Part shown: piece by piece, positions 35,622 through 44,172 of the stretch
Position numbering within the stretch: the first letter of the stretch is position 1
Layout: every line of letters starts with the position of its first letter
NCBI GenBank assembly: GCA_005799825.1
Contig: SYFT01000011.1
Span: forward strand, 1 to 48,586
DNA: 48,586 nucleotides
DNA from: Acidobacteriota bacterium
Lineage (GTDB): Bacteria > Acidobacteriota > Vicinamibacteria > Vicinamibacterales > SCN-69-37
Direction of reading: 5' to 3'
Position numbers and translations under genes: made by a program
Notes under the pieces: generated by a model
What the model saw: the letters and a program-made list of their open reading frames with translations, nothing else
What the model was told of the DNA's origin: nothing
Database searches by the model: none

Positions 35622-37349
35622 GTGAGAAAGTCGGCCCTGCTGTTGTGTGTGCTCCTCTCGCTGATATCGGCCCCAAGCCTCGGGGTGCTAGCGCAGAGGC
35701 CGGAGGGGCTGCCCGCAACTGCTGCGGCCAGCCGCGCACCTGACACCGTCTTCCTTGAGGACCTCACCTGGGCCGAGGTACGCGACCTGGTCAAGGCCGG
35801 CACCACGACCGTGATTATCGGAACGGCCGGCACCGAACAAAAGGGGCCCCACATGGTGGACGGCGAGCACAAGTTCGTCATGCAGTTCGCCGCCGACAAG
35901 ATCGCCCGGGCTGTGGGCCGCACGCTGGTCGCGCCGGTCGTGACCTACGTCCCGGAGGGCAGTTGGGAAAGCCTCGGCGGGCACATGGGCAAGCCCGGCA
36001 CCATCACCCTGCCGGAAGATCGATTCATCGAGTTGCTGGTCAGCGCGGGACGCAGCCTGAAGGCCGGCGGGTTCACCACCGTTCTGTTCCTCGGCGAGTC
36101 AGGCGGCAACCGCAGTGGCATGCGGTCCGCCGCCACGCGCCTCAACGAATTGTGGAAGGACGCGGCTCGCGCCTTCTGGATTGACGACTACTACACGAAG
36201 TCACACGCCGACCAGAACAGACACATCACCGACACGATGGGTATTCCCGCCGATCAGATTGGCGGCCATGCGAACCTGCTCGACACGTCTGAGATGTTGT
36301 TCGTGGATCCGAAACATGTGCGCCGTAACAAGATCGCGCCGGGCGGCGGTTACCCGAATTCCGGAGTGAGTGGTGACCCTACACGATCGAGCGCGGCCCT
36401 GGGCAAGATCTTCATCCAGATGAAGATCGACACTGCCGTCGCGCAAATCAAGGGCCTGCTAGCCGGCACGCTCCAGCCAGCCGAACCACCGGCGGCGCGC
36501 GGCGGCCGGGGCGGCGCAGCCGCGACCGAGCCGGCGGGCCCCCGTCTACCGACGGCAAAGACAGCACCGGCGGGCATCTCACCGTCTCAGGCGCCCGACA
36601 CCGTCTTCATTGATGAACTGACATGGGAGGAAACCCGCGACGCGATCAACGCCGGTAAGACCACGGTCATCATCCCAACCGGCGGCACTGAAAAGAACGG
36701 GTATCACATGGTGCTCGGCAAACATAACTATCTCGTCGCGCACTCCGCGAACCTGATGGCACGACGGCTCGGGAACACTCTGGTTGCGCCGCCGATTCAA
36801 TATGTGCCCGAAGGCAATCCCGATCGAGTTCCGCCTGGTGCGATCTCGCTCCCCTCTCCCGCGTACGAGCAGTTGCTCGACGCGGCCGCGCGCAGCCTCA
36901 AGGCGCACGGCTTCACACACATCCTCTTTATCGGCGACAGCGGCGGGAATCAGGCGGGTATGACAGCGGTGGCAACCACGCTCACTGAAGAGTGGAAGGC
37001 AGAAAATATCCGCGTACTTTCGCTCACCGATTATTACGAGACGGGGCGCGAGCACTACCGCGCGTGGATGCTGGCCCAGTTCGGCTACACAGACGCCATC
37101 GTTGGCAGTCACGCCGGGATCAGTGACACCTCGCAGATGCTGCACGTGCGGCCCGAGGGCATTCGCAAGGAACTGTTGAAGCCGTGGGGCGGGGCCACCG
37201 ATTCGGGCGTTTCGGGTGACCCGACAAAAGCCACGGCCGACATCGGCCGCCTGGGCATTGAGTTCAAGGTCAATGCCGCGATTGCCCAGTATCGCGCGGC
37301 GATCGCACCGGCGCGCACGGGCCGCGGCGCTGGAACGGGGCCGCGCTGA
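35622..37349 (+). CDS. Exported double creatininase-like protein
   Basis: A 575-residue protein with a signal peptide (ALLLCVLLSLISAPSLGVLA) and two creatininase-type domains in tandem, about residues 40-290 and 325-565, joined by an Ala/Gly/Arg linker. Creatininase relatives are metal-dependent amidohydrolases. Both copies keep the general pattern TEQKGPHM or TEKNGYHM, and GVSGDPT at the end. However, the metal-binding His of the usual NGHGGN is Ser in both (GESGGN, GDSGGN), and the later Glu of HAGExETS is absent (HANLLDTS, HAGISDTS). The active site is therefore unusual. GTG is chosen because GGAGG lies 7 nt before it, downstream of a -10. Confidence 0.85.
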   Translation: MRKSALLLCVLLSLISAPSLGVLAQRPEGLPATAAASRAPDTVFLEDLTWAEVRDLVKAGTTTVIIGTAGTEQKGPHMVDGEHKFVMQFAADKIARAVGRTLVAPVVTYVPEGSWESLGGHMGKPGTITLPEDRFIELLVSAGRSLKAGGFTTVLFLGESGGNRSGMRSAATRLNELWKDAARAFWIDDYYTKSHADQNRHITDTMGIPADQIGGHANLLDTSEMLFVDPKHVRRNKIAPGGGYPNSGVSGDPTRSSAALGKIFIQMKIDTAVAQIKGLLAGTLQPAEPPAARGGRGGAAATEPAGPRLPTAKTAPAGISPSQAPDTVFIDELTWEETRDAINAGKTTVIIPTGGTEKNGYHMVLGKHNYLVAHSANLMARRLGNTLVAPPIQYVPEGNPDRVPPGAISLPSPAYEQLLDAAARSLKAHGFTHILFIGDSGGNQAGMTAVATTLTEEWKAENIRVLSLTDYYETGREHYRAWMLAQFGYTDAIVGSHAGISDTSQMLHVRPEGIRKELLKPWGGATDSGVSGDPTKATADIGRLGIEFKVNAAIAQYRAAIAPARTGRGAGTGPR

Positions 37350-37384
37350 CTGTGTTATCGTGCCCGCAAGTCCCCAGTAGTGGC

Positions 37385-37864
37385 ATGTTCTGGCCGTTTG
37401 TACGCCGATCGCTTCTTGTGTCCGTTTTGACGGGCGTCCTCCTTGCGGCGCTGGTCACGACGTCGAATGTGAATGCGCAGGCGGCGCCGGCGGGAGCGAA
37501 AACGACCAAGGGACGCATCTACAGCGCGACGCAAGCCACGCGTGGTGAGCAGACCTACATGAGTACGTGCGTGTCCTGCCATCCACCCAGCACCTACAAG
37601 GGCGCAGTGTTCCTCAACTGGCAGGGAAGGACCCTCGGCGAACTGCTGGAGTTCCTGACAGAAAAAATGCCAAAGAATGAACCGGGCAGCCTCTCGCCCA
37701 AGGAATACGCGCAGGTAGTGGCGTACCTGCTGAAGCTGAACGGCATGCCTGCGGGCCGCCTGGATCTTCCTGCCGATCCTGCCGCACTGCGCGGCATCAC
37801 CATCAACCTTCTTCCGGACAAGCTCACGCTCGTCCCATCACTCGTGACCGACCCGACCCGATAA
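37385..37864 (+). CDS. Exported monohaem cytochrome c
   Basis: A 159-residue protein: signal peptide (SLLVSVLTGVLLAALVTTSNVNA), then a class I cytochrome c domain with haem motif CVSCH at residues 62-66, and a C-terminal helix pattern YAQVVAYLLKLNGMPAG that usually supplies the Met ligand. The PQQ dehydrogenase gene starts 11 nt after its stop, so this is the likely electron acceptor of that enzyme. The ATG is chosen because it directly precedes the signal peptide; there is no strong ribosome site. Confidence 0.85.
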   Translation: MFWPFVRRSLLVSVLTGVLLAALVTTSNVNAQAAPAGAKTTKGRIYSATQATRGEQTYMSTCVSCHPPSTYKGAVFLNWQGRTLGELLEFLTEKMPKNEPGSLSPKEYAQVVAYLLKLNGMPAGRLDLPADPAALRGITINLLPDKLTLVPSLVTDPTR

Positions 37865-37875
37865 GGACCCACACC

Positions 37876-40152
37876 ATGGCACAACCGATTCGAATGACTC
37901 GCATGGCAGGCATGGCTCTGCTGGCGGCAGTGGCGCTTGGCGGCGCGCTCACAGCCTTCGACCAGGCCAGGGCCACCAGCCAGCCCACGCTCGTGCGCGG
38001 CAACGCGCCCGGCGAATGGCGGTACTGGGGCGCCGACGCGTGGAGCACCCGTTACTCGCCGCTCGATCAGATCAACGCGTCCAACTTCGAATCGCTCGAA
38101 CAGGCCTGGCAGTGGAACGCCGGCTCGTTCAGCGCCGACGAGTACTACAGGACGACGCCGCTGTATGCGAATGAGCGGCTCTTCACTGTGGCCGGTACGC
38201 GCCGGGTGGCCACCGCGCTCAACCCTGAAAACGGCGAGACGTTGTGGATGTGGCGGCTCGACGAGGGTATTCGCTGGCAGAAGGCACCACGCCAGTTTGC
38301 CGGACGCGGACTCGCCTACTGGACCGATGGCGCTGCGGAACGCGTGGTGGTGGTGACGCCCGGATACCACATGGCGCTCATCGACGCGAAGACCGGCTTG
38401 CCCGATCCCAAGTTCGGCAAAAACGGTGTGGTCGATCTGATGGACGGCCTCGGATTCCCGCTCGTGCCTCTCGCAGTGGACGACAGCGGTCCGCTCGTGA
38501 TCAGCGACGCGGCGCCGTATCGACAGGCCAGGCCGGGTGAAACGTGGGATGCCGATAAGGGCATCGGCGCCGACGGCACAGTCGGCATCGATCCGAAGCA
38601 GGGACAGATCGCCGCGAGCTCGCCGGCCATCCTGGTGGGCGACGTCATCATCGTGGGCAACTCATCGATTCACGGGTATTACCCGATCAAGTTGCACAAC
38701 CTGCCGGGTTACATTCGCGGCTTCGACGTGCGCACCGGCAAACAACTCTGGAAGTTCAACCTGATTCCGCAGAAGGGCGAGTTCGGCGCCGAGACGTGGG
38801 AAAACGGGTCAGCGCCTGGCACGCCAGGCGTCGGCAAGAACGACGCATGGGCCACCTATTCAGCGGACCCAGAACTGGGACTGGTCTACATCCCGGTGGG
38901 TATGCCACTCAGCGATGAATACGGCGGCCATCGGCCCGGCGACAACCTCTTCGGTAACGCCCTTGTCGCGCTCGACGCGAAGACCGGCCAGCGCAAATGG
39001 CATTTTCAGATGGTCCACCACGACATCTGGGACTACGACACTCCGATGGCGCCGAACCTGATGGACATCACCGTGAACGGACGCCTCCGCAAGGTGGTGG
39101 CCCAGACAACCAAGCAGGGATGGGTCTACACGTTCGATCGGGCCACTGGCGAACCCATCTGGCCCATGCCGGAAACACCAGTGCTGCAGAGTGAAGTGCC
39201 CGGAGAAAAGACCGCGCGCACGCAGCCGATTCCCTCGAGGCCGGCGCCGTATTCGCAACAGGGACTGGAAGAGGATGACCTGATCGACTACACGCCCGAA
39301 CTCAGGGCCGCCGCGCTGCAACTGGCGAAAAAGTGCCGGATGGGACCGTATTACATTCCGCCGTCGCTTGAGGATGGCAAGACGCCGAACGGGTTCGAGT
39401 GTTCGTGGTATTCACCGGGCGCGTCGGGCGGCGTCAACATCGACGGCGGCGCGGCGGTGGACCCCGAGACGGGTTTCCTCTACGTGGCCTCGCAATCGGG
39501 GATGAGCACGACCGAAGTGGCGAAGGATCCGTGCTCGGAGCACAGCTACACACAGGCGCCGCATAACAGTTGCGGCCAGATCGGCGCGGCGCCGCCGCCT
39601 CCGGGATACGTGGCGCCTCAGCGCGGTCGCGGTGCAGGTGCGCGTGCCGGCGGGGCCGGCGGTCGTGCAGGTGGTGGTGGCGGTGCCAGCTACACGACTG
39701 CGGCGCCTGGCACGACGACGATCGCGGGGATCTCGATCCTGAAGCCGCGAGAACTCGGCGGCGTGACCGCGTACAATATGAACACAGGAGACAAGGCGTG
39801 GTGGGTGGGCAACGGAGGCACGTTCACGCCCACGCCGCAGGTCTCGTCACCTGATGCGAAACTGTTCGAGGGCGTCAAGCTCCTGCCGCAGTCGAGCAGC
39901 AGCCAGCCGCAGGTGATCACCACCAAGACGCTGGTCATTTACGGCACCGGCCGCCGCGGCGGCCCGCCAACAGCAGACCCAGGCTTGTTCGCAGTGGATA
40001 AGATCACGGGCAAACAGGTGGGCATGTTGCCCATTCCGAGCAAGACCAGCGCCGTGCCGATGACCTTTATGCACAAAGGCCGTCAATACATTGTTTACGC
40101 GACAGGGTCGGCGGCGGCGGCGTCGCTCGTCGCCTGGAGGTTGCCAAGATAA
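37876..40152 (+). CDS. PQQ-dependent dehydrogenase (quinoprotein)
   Basis: A 758-residue periplasmic propeller enzyme that oxidises alcohols or sugars with pyrroloquinoline quinone. Signal peptide MALLAAVALGGALTA is followed by PQQ blades such as EWRYWGADAWSTRYSPLDQI, TRRVATALNPENGETLW, GYIRGFDVRTGKQLWKF, and QMVHHDIWDYDTPMAPNL, the last being a strong hallmark of membrane-type glucose or related dehydrogenases. A Gly/Arg/Ala-rich insertion is near residues 575-620. There is no fused haem domain, in agreement with the separate cytochrome gene upstream. No PQQ synthesis genes are in the window. Confidence 0.92.
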   Translation: MAQPIRMTRMAGMALLAAVALGGALTAFDQARATSQPTLVRGNAPGEWRYWGADAWSTRYSPLDQINASNFESLEQAWQWNAGSFSADEYYRTTPLYANERLFTVAGTRRVATALNPENGETLWMWRLDEGIRWQKAPRQFAGRGLAYWTDGAAERVVVVTPGYHMALIDAKTGLPDPKFGKNGVVDLMDGLGFPLVPLAVDDSGPLVISDAAPYRQARPGETWDADKGIGADGTVGIDPKQGQIAASSPAILVGDVIIVGNSSIHGYYPIKLHNLPGYIRGFDVRTGKQLWKFNLIPQKGEFGAETWENGSAPGTPGVGKNDAWATYSADPELGLVYIPVGMPLSDEYGGHRPGDNLFGNALVALDAKTGQRKWHFQMVHHDIWDYDTPMAPNLMDITVNGRLRKVVAQTTKQGWVYTFDRATGEPIWPMPETPVLQSEVPGEKTARTQPIPSRPAPYSQQGLEEDDLIDYTPELRAAALQLAKKCRMGPYYIPPSLEDGKTPNGFECSWYSPGASGGVNIDGGAAVDPETGFLYVASQSGMSTTEVAKDPCSEHSYTQAPHNSCGQIGAAPPPPGYVAPQRGRGAGARAGGAGGRAGGGGGASYTTAAPGTTTIAGISILKPRELGGVTAYNMNTGDKAWWVGNGGTFTPTPQVSSPDAKLFEGVKLLPQSSSSQPQVITTKTLVIYGTGRRGGPPTADPGLFAVDKITGKQVGMLPIPSKTSAVPMTFMHKGRQYIVYATGSAAAASLVAWRLPR

Positions 40153-40249
40153 GGGGACGGGTGTCGATCTGTGGAAAACTCCGAATGTGAAAACGACCCC
40201 AGGGGCCGTTTTCAAAGCTGGAGTTTTCCACAGATCGACACCCGTCCCC
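40153..40249. repeat. 30-bp perfect inverted repeat with inner hairpin, between convergent genes
   Basis: Arms at 40153-40182 and 40220-40249 are exact inverse complements (begins GGGGACGGGTGTCGATCTG). The 37-nt middle contains a second near-perfect hairpin (GAAAACGACCCC/GGGGCCGTTTTC). The element starts directly after the PQQ dehydrogenase TAA and ends directly before the HupE-like TAG. It is probably a mobile-type palindrome that also acts as a two-way terminator. Confidence 0.85.
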
Positions 40250-41689
40250 CTAATTGGCTAGTTTCCTGCGCTTCGCGTACCAATAGCCCCATGCGGCGAG
40301 CCAGATCACTATCGCCGCTCTGAGCGCGACAGAAATCGTTTCCCGCGCAGTAAATGGCCACCCGTGTTCGAACAGGATTTCTCCGCGCGCCATCATCCAA
40401 TGCCACGCCTCGTGCGCGACGACCGCCGAGATTAGGATGCCGCCGATGCGTTCCGTAACAACGTAGCGGAACAGCAGAGAGACCGAGGGCACGATCAGCA
40501 TCAGCGCTAGGACCTGGCCGATCTCCACGCCTACGTTGAAGGCCACGAGAGACGTGACGAAATGGCTGCCGCCAAACTGCAGCGTCTCTCGCAACGCAAA
40601 CGAAAACCCGAACCCGTGAATCAGGCCAAAGGCGAAGGTCAGCGCCCAGCGGCGGTGCGTTCCGGAGACGCCGACGATATTCTCGAGCGCCATCCACACA
40701 ATTGAGAGCGCGATCAGGGTTTCCACCAGCGGTGGAAACCACAGACCACTCGGCACAAACTCAAATGCCGCAGCGATGAGCGTGATCGAATGCGCCACCG
40801 TGAACGCGGTGGCCAGCAGCACGAGCGGCTTGAACGTACCTCGGCCTTGAGAACCAGGCCGAGCTACTTCCAGGACAGGCCGCGCTGCGTCCAGGACAGG
40901 CCGCGCTACGAACACCACGGGCACAACCAGGCACAGCAAAAAAAGCAGATGGTCCACGCCACCCAGGATGTGCTCGATACCAGAGACCACGAAACGTCGC
41001 GCCGCCTGGAACCAGCGCGGGTCCAGGTCCAGCTTGCCGGCATCGCCCGTGTACTCAAACATCCCGACGGCACCGCCTGGCGGAAGGAAGCGGACTACGC
41101 TCCGCGTCCTCACACCGAGCCTGGCAAAGTCGGTCTCGATCGCAAACCGTGAGGCGTCGGACCTCACAGGGAACTCGAGAAGCACATCGAGTTGCGCCTG
41201 AGTCCACAACAGCTGGGTGTCAACCGGGAGTGGCGGGCCTGTCACGTGCGCAAGGGCCTGCTCCCATGTGTCGAACGACCGATCGGATGGCAGCGAGACC
41301 TGCAGGGCGGCCATCACCGGCCTCCCCAGCGCCTGGCCTTCCTCCCACGCGCGCACACCATTCGCAATCCACAGTTCCGCCGCTATGCGAACGGCGCCCT
41401 GCGCGGCCGCCAGTTCCAGAAACCCAGGTTCCCGCGTTGGGAAGATCACATCCCGCATGGACTCCAGCGGTGCGCGCACGAGGAGCCGCAGCGTCTGCCC
41501 TTCCGGCTTCACGAGCACGCGCACCGTCACGTCAGCGGGAACTTCGTGAGCGAAGATGGTGTTCTGCCACGCGGCCCAGCTCGACGCCAGCAGTGCGCTG
41601 ACGAGTCCGATGCGCCAGAGCGCCTGTTGATGGTCGCGCGAAACTCTCACGGGTGCAGCCGCCGGTAGTATACTGGCGCGCGATTTCAT
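40250..41689 (-). CDS. HupE/UreJ-family membrane protein
   Basis: A 479-residue protein. Residues 1-50 include a signal or first membrane segment, residues of about 50-230 form a soluble beta-rich exported domain, and the rest is a HupE/UreJ_2 membrane domain with the conserved GIEHILGGVDHLLFLL, TAFTVAHSITL and FGLIHGFGFSFAL, whose His/Asp residues suggest metal (often nickel) handling. Between the first two of these motifs is an insertion (ARPVLDAARPVLEVARPGSQGRGTF) encoded by a short hairpin repeat and a 21-bp tandem repeat. The specific metal is unknown. Confidence 0.85.
   Translation of the reverse strand: MKSRASILPAAAPVRVSRDHQQALWRIGLVSALLASSWAAWQNTIFAHEVPADVTVRVLVKPEGQTLRLLVRAPLESMRDVIFPTREPGFLELAAAQGAVRIAAELWIANGVRAWEEGQALGRPVMAALQVSLPSDRSFDTWEQALAHVTGPPLPVDTQLLWTQAQLDVLLEFPVRSDASRFAIETDFARLGVRTRSVVRFLPPGGAVGMFEYTGDAGKLDLDPRWFQAARRFVVSGIEHILGGVDHLLFLLCLVVPVVFVARPVLDAARPVLEVARPGSQGRGTFKPLVLLATAFTVAHSITLIAAAFEFVPSGLWFPPLVETLIALSIVWMALENIVGVSGTHRRWALTFAFGLIHGFGFSFALRETLQFGGSHFVTSLVAFNVGVEIGQVLALMLIVPSVSLLFRYVVTERIGGILISAVVAHEAWHWMMARGEILFEHGWPFTARETISVALRAAIVIWLAAWGYWYAKRRKLAN
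40840..40871 (+). repeat. Short hairpin repeat, copy 6 (inside the HupE-like gene)
   Basis: Stem CTCGGCCT/AGGCCGAG, loop TGAGAACC, then CTACTTCC. It is read on the opposite strand as VARPGSQGRGT in a loop of the membrane protein. Confidence 0.75.
40870..40911. repeat. 21-bp tandem repeat, two units, derived from the hairpin repeat
   Basis: Two units of CCAGGACAGGCCGCGCT followed by GCGT or ACGA, differing only at the last bases. They look like partial copies of the adjacent hairpin element and encode ARPVLDA/ARPVLEV. Confidence 0.7.
41669..41674 (+). promoter_or_regulatory. -10 element for the NHL propeller pair
   Basis: TATACT (one mismatch to consensus) about 50 nt before the first propeller ATG; lies inside the start of the divergent HupE-like gene. 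Confidence 0.4.
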
Positions 41690-41726
41690 CCAAGTTCAGC
41701 CGAGTCACCTCCGACGGAGATCATTG

Positions 41727-42917
41727 ATGGGTAAACAGCAATCCCCGGGCTTGAGAACCAGCCCGAGCTACGTGCGGCTCTCTCTGGCAGCCGCACTCGT
41801 TCTTGTTGGTTGGGCCGGCGCGCAGGGACTCGCACAGGCGCCGCTGCGGGCCGAAGCAGACCCCCTCTGGCCGCGACCGTTCCCCAATCACTGGATCCTT
41901 GGGTCGGTCACCGGTGTGGCCGTCGACAGCCGCGATCACGTCTGGGTGCTGCACCGTGGCCAGGCCTCGCTGAATGCGCGCACCGAAGCCTCGCTGACCG
42001 CCACGCCACCAGGCGCCGAGTACTGCTGCGCCGCCGCGCCTTTCGTACTGGAGTTCGACGCCGCCGGCTCGCTGGTGGGCCATTGGGGTGGCCCAGGTGC
42101 CGGGTATGACTGGCCGCTGAACCCGGGGGGAATCGCGGTGGATGCGGCCGGCAACGTCTGGCTGACGGCCGCTGGTCTGCCACCGGCTCCTGCCGGACGC
42201 GGAGGCCGAGGCGGGGGCGCTGCCGCCGCACCGCCACCTGAGGACGCCCACGTCCTCAAGTTCTCGCGCGAGGGCAAGTTCCTCATGCAGATCGGGAAGC
42301 CCGGCGATGTCGGCGCACCGGGTAGCCGCTCCGGACTGAAGCGCCCAGCCGCTGTCGAAGTGGATTCGCAGGCCAATGAAGTCTTCGTCGCCGATACCGG
42401 CAATCGCCGCGTGGTGGTATTTGATGCCACGACAGGCGCGTACAAGCGGCATTGGGGCGCGTACGGCACGCCACCCGACGCTACGGCGCCCCCGGCATAC
42501 ACCGCCGGCTCTGCGGCCGCGAAACAGTTCCGCGCAGTCTCCTGCCTCGCCCTTTCGCGTTCAGGCGAATTATTTGTGTGCGACCGCGAGAGCAACCGCA
42601 TTCAGGTCTTCAAGAAAGACGGGACGTTCGTGCGTGAGGCCGTCGTCTCGCCCTCGACTCTGGGCGGTGGGTCGGTGTGGGACATCGCGTTTTCCGCCGA
42701 CGCGGCCCAACAGACTGTTTATGTCGCCAACGGTCAGGAGCAGACGGTGCACGTCCTTCGCCGTGACACCCTCGCGCAGGTCGGCACCATTGGCAGCGGC
42801 GGCCGGTGGCCCGGGCACTTCTTCGGCGTCGGCGCCGTCGCCGTCAGTGCGCAGGGACACATCATTACAGGCGAAAACCTGCAGGGCAAACGGGTTCAGA
42901 AGTTCGTCGTCAAGTAG
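41727..42917 (+). CDS. Exported NHL-type beta-propeller protein 1
   Basis: A 396-residue secreted protein with six-bladed propeller repeats: VTGVAVDSRDHVWVLHRG, GGIAVDAAGNVWL, AAVEVDSQANEVFVADTGNRRVVVFD, LALSRSGELFVCDRESNRIQVF. The family is close to NHL and PAL-type (peptidyl-hydroxyglycine lyase-like) propellers; activity is unproven. A vicinal cysteine pair (EYCCAAAPFVLEFD) lies between blades. Its signal peptide n-region SPGLRTSPSYVRL comes from a hairpin repeat. ATG is supported by GGAGA 6 nt upstream. It has a close paralogue 8 nt downstream, so the two form an operon. Confidence 0.85.
   Translation: MGKQQSPGLRTSPSYVRLSLAAALVLVGWAGAQGLAQAPLRAEADPLWPRPFPNHWILGSVTGVAVDSRDHVWVLHRGQASLNARTEASLTATPPGAEYCCAAAPFVLEFDAAGSLVGHWGGPGAGYDWPLNPGGIAVDAAGNVWLTAAGLPPAPAGRGGRGGGAAAAPPPEDAHVLKFSREGKFLMQIGKPGDVGAPGSRSGLKRPAAVEVDSQANEVFVADTGNRRVVVFDATTGAYKRHWGAYGTPPDATAPPAYTAGSAAAKQFRAVSCLALSRSGELFVCDRESNRIQVFKKDGTFVREAVVSPSTLGGGSVWDIAFSADAAQQTVYVANGQEQTVHVLRRDTLAQVGTIGSGGRWPGHFFGVGAVAVSAQGHIITGENLQGKRVQKFVVK
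41744..41775 (+). repeat. Short hairpin repeat, copy 7 (inside a signal peptide region)
   Basis: Stem CCCGGGCT/AGCCCGAG (one mismatch), loop TGAGAACC, then CTACGTGC. It is read as PGLRTSPSYVR at the start of NHL propeller 1. Confidence 0.75.
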
Positions 42918-42925
42918 GAGTTGGC

Positions 42926-44110
42926 ATGAAGAAACGCACATCACTCGCCGCCGGAGTCTTCCTCGCCGGACTCGCGCTGCTACTGGTCGCCGAACAGTCG
43001 TTCGAGCGGATGGCCGCCGAGGGTCAGGCCGCTTCGATGGTGGAAGCCCCGAGGTTTGAGGTCGATCCGGCGTTCCCGAAACCGCTTCCCAACGGGTGGT
43101 TGATGGGGATGGCCATCGGCATCGCCGCGGATGCCCAGGATCACATCTGGATTGTCCATCGTCCAGATACCCTGTCAGCGCAGGAGGCCGCGGCGGACGA
43201 GAACCCACCGACAGCGAAGTGCTGCAAACGTGCACCACCGGTGCTGCAGTTCGACAAACAGGGCAACCTGCTCAAGGCCTGGGGCGGCCCCGGGCAGGGC
43301 TACGAGTGGCCTGAGTCCAACCACGGCATCTTTGTGGACCACAAGGGCATCGTCTGGATTGGCGGCAACGGCACGAACGACGCGCACGTGTTGAAGTTCA
43401 CGCAGGACGGCAAGTTCATCGCGCAATACGGAAAGTCCGGCAAGACGGCCGGTAGCAACGACACCGCGAACTTCGGTCGCATCGCCAAGATCTTCGTTGA
43501 TCCCAAGGAGAACGAGGCGTACCTGGCCGACGGCTACCTCAACAAGCGCGTGGCAGTCATCGATGCCGACACCGGCGCATTCAAACGCTACTGGGGTGCC
43601 TACGGCAACAAGCCGGATGATGCGAATTTGGGGCCGTTTGATCCAGACGCGCCGCTGGCGCAGCAGTTCAGGACGCCAGTCCATTGTTCGGATCTCTCGA
43701 TCGACGGCCTGGTCTACGTGTGCGACCGTCCGAACAACCGCCTGCAGGTCTTCACCGCTGACGGCAAGTTCGTGAAGGAGCAGCAGATCGCGAAGCGCAC
43801 GTTGGGTGACGGTGCGGTCTGGGATGTGACGTTTTCAAAGGACCCGCAACAGCGCTTCCTCTACGTGGCCGACGGCAAGAACGAGCGCGTCTACATCCTG
43901 AACCGCCAGACGCTCGAAGTGCTTTCGTCGTTTGGTGACGGCGGACGGCAGCCGGGACAGTTCTTTGCCGTCCACAGCATCGTCACCGACTCAGCCGGCA
44001 ACCTCTTCACGACGGAGACCTACGAAGGCCGCCGCCTGCAGAAGTTTCTATTCAAGGGTGTGACGCAGGTGCCGCGCGATCAGGGTGTCGTTTGGCCGAT
44101 TAAGAAGTAG
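42926..44110 (+). CDS. Exported NHL-type beta-propeller protein 2
   Basis: A 394-residue paralogue of the preceding protein: signal peptide (AAGVFLAGLALLLVA), then blades IGIAADAQDHIWIVHRPDTL, HGIFVDHKGIVWIGG, KIFVDPKENEAYLADGYLNKRV and LSIDGLVYVCDRPNNRLQVF. It keeps the vicinal cysteines (AKCCKRAPPVLQFD) at the same place. The ribosome site TAGGAG overlaps the stop of the first propeller gene and lies 5 nt before the ATG. The pair probably arose by tandem duplication. A strong hairpin follows the stop codon. Confidence 0.87.
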   Translation: MKKRTSLAAGVFLAGLALLLVAEQSFERMAAEGQAASMVEAPRFEVDPAFPKPLPNGWLMGMAIGIAADAQDHIWIVHRPDTLSAQEAAADENPPTAKCCKRAPPVLQFDKQGNLLKAWGGPGQGYEWPESNHGIFVDHKGIVWIGGNGTNDAHVLKFTQDGKFIAQYGKSGKTAGSNDTANFGRIAKIFVDPKENEAYLADGYLNKRVAVIDADTGAFKRYWGAYGNKPDDANLGPFDPDAPLAQQFRTPVHCSDLSIDGLVYVCDRPNNRLQVFTADGKFVKEQQIAKRTLGDGAVWDVTFSKDPQQRFLYVADGKNERVYILNRQTLEVLSSFGDGGRQPGQFFAVHSIVTDSAGNLFTTETYEGRRLQKFLFKGVTQVPRDQGVVWPIKK

Positions 44111-44114
44111 GCAG

Positions 44115-44165
44115 ACGAGGCCTGAAGGACCTGAAGGAGTGTTCCTTCAGTCCTTCGGGTCTCGT
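44115..44165. terminator. Two-way hairpin between convergent genes
   Basis: A nearly perfect 23-24 bp stem, left arm ending CCTGAAGGACCTGAAGGA, right arm starting TCCTTCAGTCCTTCGGG, with a GTGT loop. It separates the propeller pair from the convergent aminotransferase gene (stop at its edge). There is no long U-tract. Confidence 0.65.
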
Positions 44166-44172
44166 GTAATAC

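Noticed and set aside
40870-40911. CRISPR-like array
   Set aside because: Only two 21-bp units with no spacers, coding in frame, and no cas genes.
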